Below, one piece after another: positions 23,881 through 36,949 of a stretch of 64,000 bases of DNA. The stretch spans positions 3,658,001 through 3,722,000 of the forward strand of contig JANTQA010000021.1 in assembly GCA_027625915.1 (NCBI GenBank), written 5' to 3'. Origin of the DNA: Anaeramoeba flamelloides. Lineage: Eukaryota > Metamonada > Anaeramoebidae. A program made the position numbers and the translations under genes. Position 1 is the stretch's first letter; each line of letters starts with the position of its first letter. The notes beneath the pieces are model-generated. The model did no database searches. It was not told where the DNA came from and saw only the letters and a list, made by a program, of their open reading frames with translations.

Positions 23881-25711
23881 TTTTCACTACTTTAAACATA
23901 TATTCTTGTTTTATGAATAAAACTTAGAGTTTATTAAAAAATGTTTACTCATAATTTATAATTTTATTGAAAGTGTTTTTGTGTGAATTTATTCAATATT
24001 CTTATTAAAAAAAAATTTCCAATTTTAAGATCAAAATCATTTTTTAAGATACAACAATTCTATTTTTTTTTACTTTTCAAATTGTTATTATTTCTTTTTA
24101 TTTTTATTTTTTTTTTTTATTTTATTTTGAATCCTCTATTTTCGTTTCAAAAAAAAAAAAATATCTTCTAAATAACCAAAAAAAATTAAAAGATTTGAGA
24201 ATATTTATTTATTTTAAAATTCGGATAATTTTATGGGAAAATCTTCCTGTTAATCTTTTTTTTGGTAAAAGTTCATTAATAAAAAATCTTGAAAGCTCAT
24301 TATAAACAATGTGATTTTTTTTTTAATTATTGGTTTTATTTTTTTTTACATTTCTAAAATATCAGGTTTTTATAGATTTGGTGGGGTTCAAAAGCGAATT
24401 ACTAATCAGATTTAATTATTAGTTGTTCTTTCAATAAGAAAGAATATAGTTTTTTTTAATTTATTATTTAAGTGTCACAATTGTTAAAATGTTGTTTATG
24501 TACTTGAAAATGAAAAGTAGATCCAATGAATAAAAGAATTAATAATGAGAAAATGAAGGATTTAACACAAGAACAGTATTTTTTAATACTAGCTTTTAGT
24601 ATGATTTTTTCTTTGGTTGATCTATTATTAAAAATTTGTTCAAAAAAATTGACTATTTTTGAGATCTCCAATCCACACCAATAATTTTTATATGAAAAAT
24701 AGATTTAAATTGTATTTGTTGTTTTGATTGAAAATAATATACAGATTATTATTATTGCAAGTTAATTGGTTTATTCTTTCAAATTTAGTTTTCGTTTTCA
24801 GGTTCTATTAATGTTCCCAATTAAAAACTGTGTTTCACTTTTTTTTTCACCACTATTAGTTTTTTTTTTTGAGAACTAATTCATTTTCAATTTTTTTTTA
24901 TTCCAATATTGATATTTTCATTAAAATAAAAAGTTGTTATTCAAATGCTATTGAAACAGTGGAAATGATTGTAGAAAGATCACCTTGTGTTCAATTGAAA
25001 TTTTCCTTGATCTTCAAGTGGAGATCAAAATGAACCTTGTTGTTTTTTTTTTTCAATTTTTGATTTTATAGAATTTTTTTTTTACCAATTTTTTGAAAAA
25101 CAATTAGCTTTTTAGATTTGCTTTGTAACGGATATCAACTATTCTTCAATGTGTGGTATTTTTATATTTGTTTATTAATTAGTTCTTATCAAGGTCAATT
25201 ATAAAAAATAATTGATATTTTAAAAAAAAAATTATACAAGTTTTTGTTGGAAATGAAGTTATTTTTTTGGAAATTTGACTCATTTGCGCGGGCAATATCA
25301 GTCTGAGAAATCTTGGACATTGGGTGGAAGAAGATACGATTAGTGGAATAAGATGTCTTGAAGATGAAGAAGAAGAAGAAAATTGAAAATGGAAAAGACA
25401 AAGCCTTAAAAATTTTAATTGTTCAAACAAAAATAACAAAAAGTGGGATTTTTATAGTAAATATAAAAAGAGTTTTTTTTTTATTGGTATTTTTGCTTGG
25501 TTCTTTTTGAAAAGTAAAATTCCTTTTTTGTTTAATGATGGTTGCTCAAGTTCAACGACTATTGCTTCACATAAGAACTCTTACAATTAGGTTTTTTTGA
25601 TGACCAAAAATAGGCTAATTATAATTTGAACGAGGTGATCTTAAAAAGAAGGCTCACCTTTCTCAGATTACAAATAAGCTTATTTGTATGATTCCATTCA
25701 AATAACACCAT

Positions 25712-27613
25712 TTAAAAAATGAAAAAAAAATTGAGAGCCAAAACAACAACAAAAGCAAATAGTGATGCAAACAATGACTTTGCAGAGCTGACATCGTCTT
25801 GAGTGGCAGTTAATTTGAAGGTTGTGCTACCTGTGTCTTCGTTGTCTGAAGCATTGATCTTAATGGTTATTGTTCCTGCGTCGCTATTTTCTGGGTTTAG
25901 GACATATTTAAAGGAAGTGTCAGTTTCTTCAAATTTGATCCAGCTTGGTAAGTCGTCTCCGTTTTCTAAGGTTGATGTGAAAACCAATGTTTCAGAGTTT
26001 GCATCAGTAAATGTATCATCAAAATCGTCCAGAGTTGTTTTCACTCCAACTGGAACAGATTGGTCTGAGGGTTTCTTGTTGACCGTTGGGAGGGCATTAC
26101 CGAGAGTGAATGTCACCAAATCTGAGGCGACATAGTTGTCTTCGTTCTTTGCAGTGATTTTCATTTCAAAGCTTGTTTGATCAGCTTTTTTGGTTGCGCC
26201 TGTAGTCATGAAAGTTCGGTTGTCTTCTTTTTCAAAGGAGAACCAGTCTGGGAAACTGCCTCCGTCTGTTCTTTCTACGCTATAAACTAAGTTTCCGTTC
26301 TCGGGATCTGAAAAGGTGTTTTCAGGGAATTGGTATTGGTCCTCGATCCCCCAATATAATGTAAAATCGGGAATTGGGTTTTCAAGCACTGGGGAGTCGG
26401 AGTCTGCATATCTCTGAGCAAAGATCCCTTCTTGGGACCCGTCTGCGCCATAGCTTTGGAAGGTTACCACAAATTCTTTCTCAGAGTTTATCACGGTGGC
26501 TACTCGTGGATATTGCTGTGCGCTTTGTGTGTAGGTATTGATTCGAAACTGGTCACCCGATTTTGTTCCGTCGCTTTCAAAATATTGGCCGTAAACATCC
26601 AAATCGACTTCGTCACTTGCGTACACGACAAGAAATCGTTCAAGGTCAAAGCACCTTGCGACGTCGGGGGTTACTTGGTTGCTGGTCGTTACTGTATTTA
26701 CTTGGAACTCTGACCCAATTGTGGTTCCATCCTTTGTGAACAATTGTCCATAAACACCATAGTTATCGCCATCCTGTCCGTAGCTTGCCCAAACTGCAAC
26801 AAAATCGCTTTGGTTGTTAACTGGGGAGAGTCTTACAGCTTTTTGATCTCCAGTTGTGTAAGTGTTAATTCTCCACTCGTCACCTTCAGCGTTACCATCC
26901 CTGTCAAATATCCTGCCCCAAACAGAATCACCATCACCGTCCTTGTTTTCCCATGTCCAACCAATTACAAAGCTACCTTTAAAATTAATTTTTGCAACGT
27001 TTGGGTGTTTTTGGTGTTCATTATATGCCTCACTGGCAACTTGAAATTCGCTTCCGATCCTTGCCGCTGCCCCAGTAAAGACTTGTGCTAGGATCCGTTC
27101 CTTAGCTCCGTCATCGGAGGTATAGGCAATAACAAAGTCTGTACTTGAGATGGTTGCAACAGTCGGCTCATACTGATCGTCCTCGGTTTCACGATTAACT
27201 TGAAAGTTATCATCAACGACTGTGCCATCAGATTCGAAAATCTGTGCATAGACGCCATAGCCATCGCCATCTTCTCCGAAGGTGGTCCAAGCGACAACAA
27301 AATTGTCGTTTTCGGAGAAGGTATCAACAACTGGTTCCTTCTGGAAACCTGTGGTTACCGTGTTCACATGAAATTCGTCCGTAACAGGATCGCCCGAAGA
27401 GTCAATAATTCTTCCCCAGATTCCTCCATTTTCATCGTCCTTTGGGCTAACCCACACGAAGACACAATTTCCATTCGTAAAGCAAGAAACAGAAGGATCT
27501 GTTTGATCATTATCAGTATAACTATTTACTTGGATTTCATCCCCAATTTTTTTTAAAGGGGAACAAAAATACAAGAAAGTGAAAACCAAGAGAGAAAAAT
27601 AGAATTTATTCAT
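25712..27613 (-). CDS. Secreted or surface protein: seven propeller-like repeats plus two cadherin-like domains
   Basis: From the Met at 27613 the protein has 633 residues. An upstream in-frame Met at 27667 would add a very hydrophobic stretch; MNKFYFSLLVFTFLYFCSP is preferred because it is a typical signal peptide. After it come seven ~50-residue repeats, each with a start like GSEFQVNTVTT, a core with FVVAW or similar, and an end like YGVYGQLFTKDGT. Seven copies suggest a seven-bladed beta-propeller. Two ~90-residue domains follow, of the dystroglycan/cadherin-like type (NPIPDFTLYWG, then ALPTVNKKPSDQSVPVG, each with PDWFSF or PSWIKF). The last ~20 residues are hydrophobic after DDVSSAKS, fitting a GPI signal or membrane anchor. 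Acidic D/G/N-rich loops suggest calcium binding. The repeats resemble bacterial surface proteins, and the gene is GC-rich for this window, so transfer from bacteria is possible. It probably works in adhesion. Confidence 0.85.
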   Translation of the reverse strand: MNKFYFSLLVFTFLYFCSPLKKIGDEIQVNSYTDNDQTDPSVSCFTNGNCVFVWVSPKDDENGGIWGRIIDSSGDPVTDEFHVNTVTTGFQKEPVVDTFSENDNFVVAWTTFGEDGDGYGVYAQIFESDGTVVDDNFQVNRETEDDQYEPTVATISSTDFVIAYTSDDGAKERILAQVFTGAAARIGSEFQVASEAYNEHQKHPNVAKINFKGSFVIGWTWENKDGDGDSVWGRIFDRDGNAEGDEWRINTYTTGDQKAVRLSPVNNQSDFVAVWASYGQDGDNYGVYGQLFTKDGTTIGSEFQVNTVTTSNQVTPDVARCFDLERFLVVYASDEVDLDVYGQYFESDGTKSGDQFRINTYTQSAQQYPRVATVINSEKEFVVTFQSYGADGSQEGIFAQRYADSDSPVLENPIPDFTLYWGIEDQYQFPENTFSDPENGNLVYSVERTDGGSFPDWFSFEKEDNRTFMTTGATKKADQTSFEMKITAKNEDNYVASDLVTFTLGNALPTVNKKPSDQSVPVGVKTTLDDFDDTFTDANSETLVFTSTLENGDDLPSWIKFEETDTSFKYVLNPENSDAGTITIKINASDNEDTGSTTFKLTATQDDVSSAKSLFASLFAFVVVLALNFFFIF

Positions 27614-28328
27614 TTGTTTTTGAAAATAAAATTCAAAAATAAAAATAATAAATAAAAAAGTAAGCAATATTTTTTAAAAATTGCAAAATCAGATCCTTTC
27701 TCAATTTTTGACAGAAATTCCGTATTTTTCGCAAACTTTACAAAGTGTAAAAAAAAAATCAGAAATTCTCCAAAAATATTCCAAATAAATCCAAAAGCGC
27801 GAGTCAATGGATTTTTGTCATGAAGGAATGAGTTTTAATTCAAATTTTTTTTTTTTGTCTTTCCCCAAACTGTGAAATTATTCTAAATAATTATTTCCAA
27901 CTTTATTTTTCATCAGAAAAAAAAATCTTCCTAAACTAAATAACCGATTATTTTGCATTTTCAAAAAACCAATTCTTTCCAAATAACCCTTTTGGGGTAA
28001 AACAAAATTCCTATATGATCTTGACAAAAATCTTTTCATCCACTATTGTTTTTGATGAAAACACTTTTTATTGTTATAAGGTTATATATTTTGAATCTAA
28101 AGAAGAGTTAACCCTGTAAAGGTACACCACATTCTTAAATAGTGAACTAGACCTTAATTATATTTTTATCAAAGGTATCAATTATGAATATGAAAAAATA
28201 TTAGAACATTTTTTCTTTTTTTTGATACGATAATTTTGACTCAGTGCTCATTGAAATTAAAAAAAACACTGTATGGACTTACTGGTCAACCCATTGAAAT
28301 ATTTCGAAGATACCAAACTTTCCAATCT

Positions 28329-28498
28329 TAACTGTTATTTGCAATTTAAATGAGAAAAATTTTCACTTTATTTTCAATTTCCATTTTTCAAAACAAGCCA
28401 TAAATTACCACAGATTTCTTTTAGAAAACCGGAACTGTAAAAACGAAATCTGGAAAAGAAAGTGATACTTTTTTCTCATTGAGAATTCAAATATCAGA
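28329..28498. repeat. TA-type MITE, family 4 (decayed copy)
   Basis: The left end, like TAACTGTTATTTGCAATTTA, and the right end, TTGAGAATTCAAATATCAG, are diverged forms of the family terminal repeat CTGGTATTTGAATTCTAAAT. The interior block TTTTCACTTTATTTTCAATT is shared with the next copy. Confidence 0.55.
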
Positions 28499-28893
28499 AA
28501 CAGAGTACCACAAGGATTATATTCACTTTGACACCAAATGACAACATTTTTTCATTTCCAAGTGTTGAGTTTTTATTTTATTTTGAATAACTGTAACTTT
28601 GAAATGGAATTTTTATTAGAATATCTTGAGATTTTTTTTGTGTTGTTGAAAAGTGATTGTAATTTAGAACAAAGAAAAAAATATTAGAACAATCTTTTAC
28701 TAACTAATGTGGTTAATGTAGTAGGTTCATTTTATCAATTTCAAGTTTGTCAGTTTCGAAGCAACTGAAATTTTCAAATAATTTCTGGGACCAAATATAT
28801 TGATATTTAACAATTACGAGATTGCATATATCCTAGTGTAACATCTTTCCAACCCAATTAAAAAATAAAAAGAAAAAATTGTTGTTCAAAAAA

Positions 28894-29041
28894 TATTGTT
28901 ATTTGAATTTTAAATGAGTAAAATTTTCACTTTATTTTCAATTTCCATTTTTGTAAACAAGCGATAAATTACAACAGATTTGTTTGGAAAATTCAAATTA
29001 TAAAAGCAAGTGAAAGTGATTTCTAATTATGTTTCGAAATT
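28894..29041. repeat. TA-type MITE, family 4 (decayed copy)
   Basis: The left arm TTGTTATTTGAATTTTAAAT and the interior AAAATTTTCACTTTATTTTC match the copy at 28329. The right arm is poorly preserved, so the end is approximate. Confidence 0.5.
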
Positions 29042-30295
29042 CATAAAAAAAAAAAGCTTTTATTTCTTGATCTTCTCTATAAAATGAGATACAATTTCTT
29101 ATTCCTGACTGACTTTTATTTTTAATTCTTTATTGTAATACTTTTGTTTGGAAAATGATTTTTAACCATTTTACTTTTTATTTCCAAATTATTTCCAAAA
29201 TGAAATTAAAATTACTATTTTCATTCTATTCTTTGAATTCAGAATTCCTTTTTGGGATCAGAAAATTCATTATTTTTGAAATTATTCTGAAATAAAGATT
29301 TATTGTGTGAAAATTGGTTTGGTTTGGTTTGTGTTTATTATTTGTCGATTAAAATGAAAAGTCGTAAAAATTCTTAATTTGCTTTTGATTTTTTCTAGAA
29401 TTTTACTTTTATTTTGGGTCGAATCTTTTGTAACTTTTTTTGGATTTTGATAATTCTACCCCATTGTTTTAGTCTTTGAATAGTATTCTTTATTTTGGCT
29501 TAGTTTGGTTAAAAAATTTGAAAAAAGACTTTTGAAAAGTAAAATTTGTAAAAAAGTGTTTTATGGAAAATAATGATAAAACAAGTGGGTAGAGAAATCA
29601 AAGGTTATAAATTGTTTGGGAACTTTCAAATTAAGAAGGTAAAGTTCACAAATCTTCGAAAACAGATTTTTATCTATTTTAGTTCCTTTTATTATTTTTG
29701 ATTTTAACAAATTTATTTGGAAATGTGATCTTTCTTGTTTGTTTTTCAAAAGAAAATATTTGATTCAAATACACACCTTTGTGGGTCTATTTTTTTGGTT
29801 TACTCTTAGATTAATTTCAATTTTTGATATATTAACATTTGGAGATCCATAACATACAGTGGTGTAAATAACCCATGTTTTTTATTTTAACCCATTACTA
29901 AAATTTAACTCATGCAACCATATTAGTTGACTGTAGAAACAAAAGAAGAAAATCAATGGAACGGAAACAGTATATAAACAAGAAATAGGGTTCTTTAAAT
30001 AAATTTTAATATAGAATTATGAAGATATGAAAAGATTAAAATGTAATTTTTTGACAAAAAAATGAGCAAAAAATCATTTTTCTAATTTTTTATAAAAAAT
30101 CATTCAATCTTACAAATTTTATAAATATGACAAAATTTTTGAAACAAAAGTATTTAATATTATTGAGCCATTTCGATTAATCAAAGATCTAACCTAAAAA
30201 GCCAATTTAAATCCTGACCAAGAATATATATATGTGCCTTCTGGTCTTTCAAATTCAAGTCTGAAAAAAAAAAATCAGTTAAATTTTAGTAATCG

Positions 30296-31855
30296 CTAGT
30301 ATGAAAATATAAAATTGAATAAAAAAAGGATAGACAAAACTACAACTTCAATTTTCATTTCCTCCTTGTTAATCGAGTTTATTCAAAACGTAATCAACAT
30401 TCCATTTTTTAAAAATCTTGAGGCTGTTGTATTTATTGTTGTTAATAGTACTACGATTTTTAAAAGTCATTAGTCTAGAAAAAAAGTTCTATTTTGGGGT
30501 AAAAAAAATTTTAAATGGATGTGACAATGAATTTTCTTTAAACTCAACTTTAGGATATTTTTTTAAAAAAGAGATAATAACGAATAGTTTTGAAAACACT
30601 AATATCATATAATAAAACTCATGCACAGAAGAAAAAATAATGAAGATAAATATTGAAAGTGTATTTCAAGTGCGGAGCTTTTTCAGAATTCAAAAGAATA
30701 TAGAAAAATCAAAGATTTTACTCAATTCATTTAAATTCTGGAAAAGATAAGATTATTTTTTTATACTTTAGAAATAAACCTAAAATTTATTAAAATTTTC
30801 TGTTTATTTCTAAAGTAAAAAAAACCTAACGAAAATCAATTGATTTTACGAAAAAAACACTAAACCTATAAAACCTAACGAAAAGTGGCCGTCAAGTGCC
30901 TAGCTTTTCCACAATTGAAAAGAATGGAGTTAAATCTTTTATTTTACTGAATTCTTTTAAATTCTGGAAAAGTTAAAGGGAGTTTTCTTGAGGTTTTCTG
31001 TTTTATTTGTAAAATCTATTGATTTTCGTTAGGTTTTTTTTACTTTAGAAATAAACAGAAAATTTTAATAAATTTTCGGTTTATTTCTAAAGTAAAAAAA
31101 AACCTATAAAACTGCACAAATAAACAGAAAACTCAAGAAAACCACCTTTAGCTTTTCCAGAATTCAAAAGAATAGAGAAAAATCAAAGATTTAACTCAAA
31201 ATAAGATGTAAATTCTGCAAAACTTAACATCATAGTTTTTTTTTACTTTTTCGAATAAACCGGAAATGTCAAAAATTTTCTGTTCATTTCAAAAATTAAA
31301 AAAAACCTAACAAAAAGTGTCCGTCAAGTGCCAAGCTTTTCTTGGGGTTTTCTGTTTTATTAGTAAAATCTATCAATTTTCCTAATAAACAGAAAACACA
31401 AGAAAAGCTAACGGCAATTTTCCAGAATTCCAAAGAATAGAGAAAAATCTTTGATTTTACTCAATTCTTTTAAATTCCGGAAAACCTAACGGAAAACCAA
31501 AGATAAAAAATATTTTCCAATTTAAAAGAACAAATAATTCTTTAATAGTCAAAATAATTAATTTCCTATTTGGAAGATATTTGTCAGATATAAAATACTT
31601 TTAAAATATAATAAAATGACCTCTTGTCTAGAAGCAAAAAATTTTTCAAATTTTTTACTATTAAATTTCAGAAAAAAATATTTATTCGAACGGAAAATTA
31701 GATTATCCAACTTAAATTATAAAATATCTTGTAAAATATTTTTTGATCAAAGATCCTTTATTAACAAATTGTGTTTATTCTAATTGAAGTTATTAAAAAG
31801 GGTAAAATTAGCAAATATTTAATTTAGTTTTGAAAAAATTTTTTTCATGATCGTG
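30296..31855. repeat. Interspersed element C carrying a foldback array
   Basis: The left part (30296-30640) and right part (about 31500-31855) match 33815-34140 and about 34150-34520 respectively. Shared blocks include GTATTTATTGTTGTTAATAG and AAGATCCTTTATTAAC-like sequence. Between them, at about 30660-31500, lies a foldback array that the 33.8 kb copy lacks. No coding sequence is seen. Confidence 0.65.
30660..31500. repeat. Foldback (hairpin) array inside element C
   Basis: At least four palindromic units pair AGCTTTTCCAGAATTCAAAA with TTTAAATTCTGGAAAA. They are separated by nested hairpins with ACTTTAGAAATAAAC arms and CCTAACG ends. The phrase GTCAAGTGCC recurs at unit borders, near 30890 and 31325, and also near 7902. 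The array has clearly grown by local duplication. Confidence 0.75.
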
Positions 31856-32499
31856 ATGGTTTAAAGGTTATCAACAAGGATTATTCACACCACTACAATT
31901 TAATAAAACCAAAAATTTTATCAAAAAAATGTTTCAAAAATCGAAAAGTGAAAGATTTGAGTCTGGGTTATTTTGTATCTTTTTTTCAAATAGAAAAGTG
32001 AATGGAATTTTGGTTTTTCAATTTCCAATTTCTGTTGGCACTTAGAAAATCTTTTTTCAGTGGGGGTTGCGCTCAATTAAAAATTTTCAAAAAGTTAAAA
32101 TGTATAAACTCTATAAAAAGAATTTTTTCCTAATGAGAGACTCTGATTTTTTTTTAGTTAGTTTTTGAAAATTTTATATACTTGTATTTGAATTTTAAAT
32201 GGGGAAAATTTGGATACAATTTTTAATTTTGAATATTAGTTAGATTATTGTAAAATTTCTTTTACTATTATTTTCCAATTCATAAATGAAAAGTGTTATT
32301 TCAATTTCCAAAATGTATACTAATTATTACAGTTATAATCAAATTTGTGGAGTAAAATTTTAGTCTTAGAGTCCTATAAGGAAGTTTAATCAAATGTCCA
32401 AAAATATTATTTCTAAACAATGTTCCAAAGATCTTTGGATTTTCTTTAACTTAGAAAAAAATATTTTGTATGAGAACTAGAAATTTTCAATTTTTTATA

Positions 32500-32912
32500 A
32501 ATCAGAAAATAATATCTTTTCAAACCAAATACCCCTTTTAAGAATCAAACTAAAAAAATTATAACTCAACTACTTTTTAAAATGATGAATAATTAAATTA
32601 CACTTATTCAAAACACCACTCGATCAATCAAAAAACAAGAATCAAAATTTTCATTTTCCAAACTCTATTAAACCCCTATAAAACTCCATTGTTTTTCAAA
32701 AAATGTAAAACTACTTAAGCTATCTAATGTTTACTATCTGAATTCTATTGGCATATTACTTTAATGAGCTTTAGGTAAGTTTATTACTAGGTTCATAAAA
32801 AATTTGGTTATTTAAAAAAAAGGATTTGATTGAAAATAAAAGAAATTACACAACAATTTTACTAATATTCATAAAAAATATCCTGACCGGTATTTTTTCA
32901 TGCATTATATTT
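32500..32912. repeat. Inverted-repeat element, family 5 (copy lacking a clear left end)
   Basis: It shares ATGATGAATAATTAAATTAC, CCAAACTCTATTAAACC and AAAAGGATTTGATTGAAAAT-type blocks with 1931-2382. It ends in the family's right terminal repeat near 32870-32912. A possible detached left end lies at about 32215-32290. Confidence 0.5.
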
Positions 32913-33814
32913 ATTCACTGTTATATTTTGTTATTTCCCCTGATATTCTGTTTGAATTTTTCTTCTTATTTGTATTTTTTGTAATCCAAGATCTATATCA
33001 TTTTTTTTTGTTGTTTATTTTGAGTTTTTGGAATTTAGATCCTGTCGATTTTTTTTTATTAAGTTAGTAGTATTTTTTAAAAATAAATTGAAAAAAGAAT
33101 TATTACAATAATTTGAAACCATTTTTAGAATAAAAAAATGGATTTTAAATTGAGAATAATATTACTCAAATCTCAAACATCTTTAAGTAATTTTTATATT
33201 TTGAAAACAATAATTTTAATCATAGAATAAAAAAATAATTTATTAATAAATTTTTTAAATGAATTGAAAATTTTAATATTTAGAATTTTCTTTCTGAAAT
33301 TAATATAAATATTTTTCAATATGTAGAATAAAACAATTTTTTTATTTAATAACCCAAAGATTTATCTGAAAAAAGTAAAAAAAAAATCTTTTTATATTAA
33401 TATTTCATACAGCAAAGAATTTTTATTGAACAATAATAATGAAAAAGGAAATAAGCAATGTAAAAAATCGTATAATCTAAGAAATAAACTATATTGAAAG
33501 GATTTCTTTGACAGAAAAAATGGAAAAAATAATTTGATCTCACTGGAAAAATGTTCATTTTTGGATTATTTAGTCTATCATATTTTTTTGATAATTCACA
33601 TCTCTTAAATTTGCAAGTAGAGAATGTCACCAATAAATTTCAAGGAAAATTTGTACTATTTTCTTATAGTAATGATCCATAAATTGGATTTTTTGCTTGA
33701 TAAATTTTTTTTTTATTTATTTAAATTTTGGTACTCAGAATAAGATCAATTTCACAAAATTCTTTTAAATATCAAAATATACATTGATTATGGAGAAAAT
33801 TCATGCTACACAGC

Positions 33815-34520
33815 ACTAGTATGAAAAAATAAAATTGAAAAAAAAAAGTTAGACAAAAATACTCCATTCCTTAACCTTTCATCTTGAATAATCAAGTTTA
33901 TTCACAATATAATCAAAATTCCAGAACTTTAAATTCATGAGACTATTGTATTTATTGTTGTTAATAGTACTACGATTTTTAAAAGTCTCTAGTCTAGAAA
34001 AAAAGGCATTTTTCGGGTAAAAACTACAAATAAACAGAAGAATGAATTATAGATTAATTCAACTTGGAGATATTTACTTGAATAGATAATAACGAATAGT
34101 TATGAAAATATTGTACTCATCTAATAAAACTGAAACAGAGAAAAAAAATTACTGATGATAATTATTGGAAAATCAAAAAAATAAGATTTTTTTAAATTTA
34201 TATTAATAAATAATTTCATAATAGTCCAAATAATTGGTTATCAGTTTGAAAGATTTTTATTAAATTTAAAATACTTTTAAAATATATGATTATAACCTCT
34301 TAACTGTGTAAATAAAAATATTCAAATTTTTTACTATTAAATTAAAAAAAATCTTACTGGAAAATTGAATTTTCCAACTTAAATTGTTAAATATGTTTAA
34401 AAGTATTTTTTGATGCAAGATCCTTTATTAACTAATAGTGTTTATTATAAGTGAAGTTATCATAAAGTGTAAAATTAGCAAATGTTTGATTTTTTTTTGA
34501 AAAAATTTTTTCATGATCAA
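33815..34520. repeat. Interspersed element C, copy without foldback array
   Basis: It aligns with both outer parts of 30296-31855 and with 7545-7880. It preserves the state without the foldback array, which makes it useful for defining where that array lies. It is non-coding. Confidence 0.65.
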
Positions 34521-36444
34521 GAGTTCACGTTTAATATAAAATGTTGAAAAACTCAGAGGACATATCTCTAAAATTGATTTGATATTTACTATATTACTAA
34601 ATACAGAATTAGAGGTTTTACTTGGATATGAAAAAAAATGTGTTTTCTTCGAAACAGGGTTTGATAGGAAATATTATGGGTTCGTTAATTACTTTATTTA
34701 AAAAAAAAAAGAAATGTTTAATAATTATAGCTGTGTAAAAAAACATATTTAGAACCTTTAGATGATTATTAAAACCCACCTCTTTTTTTTTTTTTGGATA
34801 CTAGATATTGAAAGATAGTAAATATAGGAATACATACCCATCCAGATTAAAATCCACTATTAGGATTAGATCTTGGATTTATGTAACTGTTAAAAAAATA
34901 TTAAATTCTTTAAGTTCATTAATTATATCAAAATAAAATAACTTTTTTCTTTCAAATAAAAAAAAATATAATTTTTCTCATTTTTTTTACAAAAAACAAA
35001 ATTTAATCTTTCAATATCATTATAATTCCGTATATTACAATGAGATGCATTATACACTATTTATATTAATTCTATTTCCGCATTGTATTTGATTTAATGA
35101 AAATTATACCATAAACAAATCATTCACAAATACTTGCAAATAATTTAACCCTTATTATAAAAGGAAATAGAATTATTTAAATCAAAAATTAAATTAATTT
35201 AATTTAATTATATTACTATTTGAATTAAAACCCCATACAGATAAAAAAAAATAATAGTTAAGCAATTTTAATAAGAGTTATTATTTATTCTTTTTATTCT
35301 ATTACTTTTTTATTATATCTTGAAGTTATTATACTATATATAACATTCTTTTTTATACAATACAAATATAACGTGTTAAAAAGTTTTATAACACCTCTTA
35401 TAATAAAAAAAAATATTATATAATTTTAGTTAATTTTTTTACAATATTTTTTATTTTGTTTTATATCTTTAAATGCGTTTTTTTACAAAAATTTATAACA
35501 CTTTCAACACAAAACATATCTATTATACCACGAACATGTTATATCTATATTTATTATTAATAGAGTTTATCCCAAGTATAATTATTATTCTGAAAAAAAC
35601 TTTAGTGAAGAATATATCAAGATGGAAGAAAAAATCGAAATTTTTAAAATGGTAACAAAGACTATCATACTCTAAAGTGAATATAGTGAAAAAATTGTAA
35701 TTTTTTATCTCAAAATAAATATATTTTTTCTGATAAATTGTAAAATTGTTCGATAAGTTTATTATTAACTTATAAAAGGTATAATACATGAATTAAAATT
35801 TTTATTATCTATCTTTTTCTTTTTTTCTCCTTTATAAAAAAAATAAATAGTCTATAAAAAAAAATCTAAAATTTACAAAAATTACAGTTGTTACTAATTT
35901 AGAGAAAAATTATTGAAAAATACATCCAAGTTTATATACTTTCTTTTTATTGAAAAGTAAATTTCTATCTTCACTTTTTCGACTAAATATATTTTTATCT
36001 TCTTATTGTTGAGAACTCAAATTTATTATCTTATAATAGAAATTGAATAATCTATTTCATAACAAAAAATATTCAAATAATCAGCAAAACATTTTTTTTT
36101 GAAATTTTCACTACATAATTACAATGATTATATTACCTTCATATCAAAAAATATTTTATGTGGTCAAAAATAAATATTTTTTATAAGAGTGCTTTGAAAG
36201 CCTATCTGGGATAATTTTCAAATTTTAGAGTCATTTTGGGTTCACTACAATTTATTTTTTTTATTATAACAAAATTCTTGAATATTAAAATTTCTGTACA
36301 ACAAATTTCAAAATCTACTTTCTTCTCCTCGTTTTCAACTTTATAAAAAGCTTTCTAATCAAAATTTGATCTAAAAAAACTAACACAGTAGCTTTTGAAA
36401 AATAAAAATTAAAATGACTAACTTGAAAAATTTTTTGACGAGTA

Positions 36445-36638
36445 CAGTCAGTTCCACTTTTAAGGCACAAACGTTCAACGAAATTTAAGGCTCAATAAAA
36501 AACTCAAATTAAGGCACAATATAGATTATAGAAAAATAATTTATAAAAAAAAAAATTCCAAATTTTGTGCCATAATTTGAGATTTTTTTGTGTCTTAAAA
36601 TTTGTTGAACGTTTGTGCCTTAAAAGTGGAACTGACTG
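36445..36638. repeat. TA-flanked MITE, family 1
   Basis: A 194 bp near-perfect palindrome starting CAGTCAGTTCCACTTTTAAG and ending with its complement, with TA on both sides (36443-36444, 36639-36640). Its preservation is close to that of the 8.5 kb copy. Confidence 0.85.
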
Positions 36639-36949
36639 TATAGAAATTTTATCAAGTTTTTTTTTTTCTCAATAAATCATAACAAGATTTGAATTTTATT
36701 TTTAAAAATGAATTTTTTTTCAAAAAAATTTTGTGCAATAATTTTTGATAATATCCCTGATTTAACATTCTATATGAATATATATAAAACCCCCAATTCA
36801 AAATTTTGAACAACCTAAAATTCAATATCCAAAAAAAAAATATATTGAATAAATTCAATAACAAATTCGAAATTAAAAACATTAATCCCTAATTGAAGTG
36901 TTAAGAATTATTTAGAAATTATAATACTCAGAAAACAAAAAATAAAAAA

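Larger units (their letters stand above)
20848..25711. other. Intergenic region with repeats, no gene seen
   Basis: It contains a family-3 MITE (21877-22112), a short family-1 MITE (22499-22645), a possible LINE fragment (22880-23130) and a family-5 element (23411-23880). A frame at 25179-25439 (minus) with a Ser run has no recognisable domain and is not called. The first ~50 bases upstream of the reductase hold a long A run. Confidence 0.6.

Noticed and set aside
25179-25439. 86-codon minus-strand frame with a serine run, downstream of the propeller gene
   Set aside because: No domain pattern, background-like composition and an overlapping alternative frame.
27668-27807. Short minus-strand frame just upstream of the propeller gene as a separate gene
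   Set aside because: Too short, hydrophobic and AT-rich, with no spacing or motif to suggest a gene; more likely the 5' leader region.
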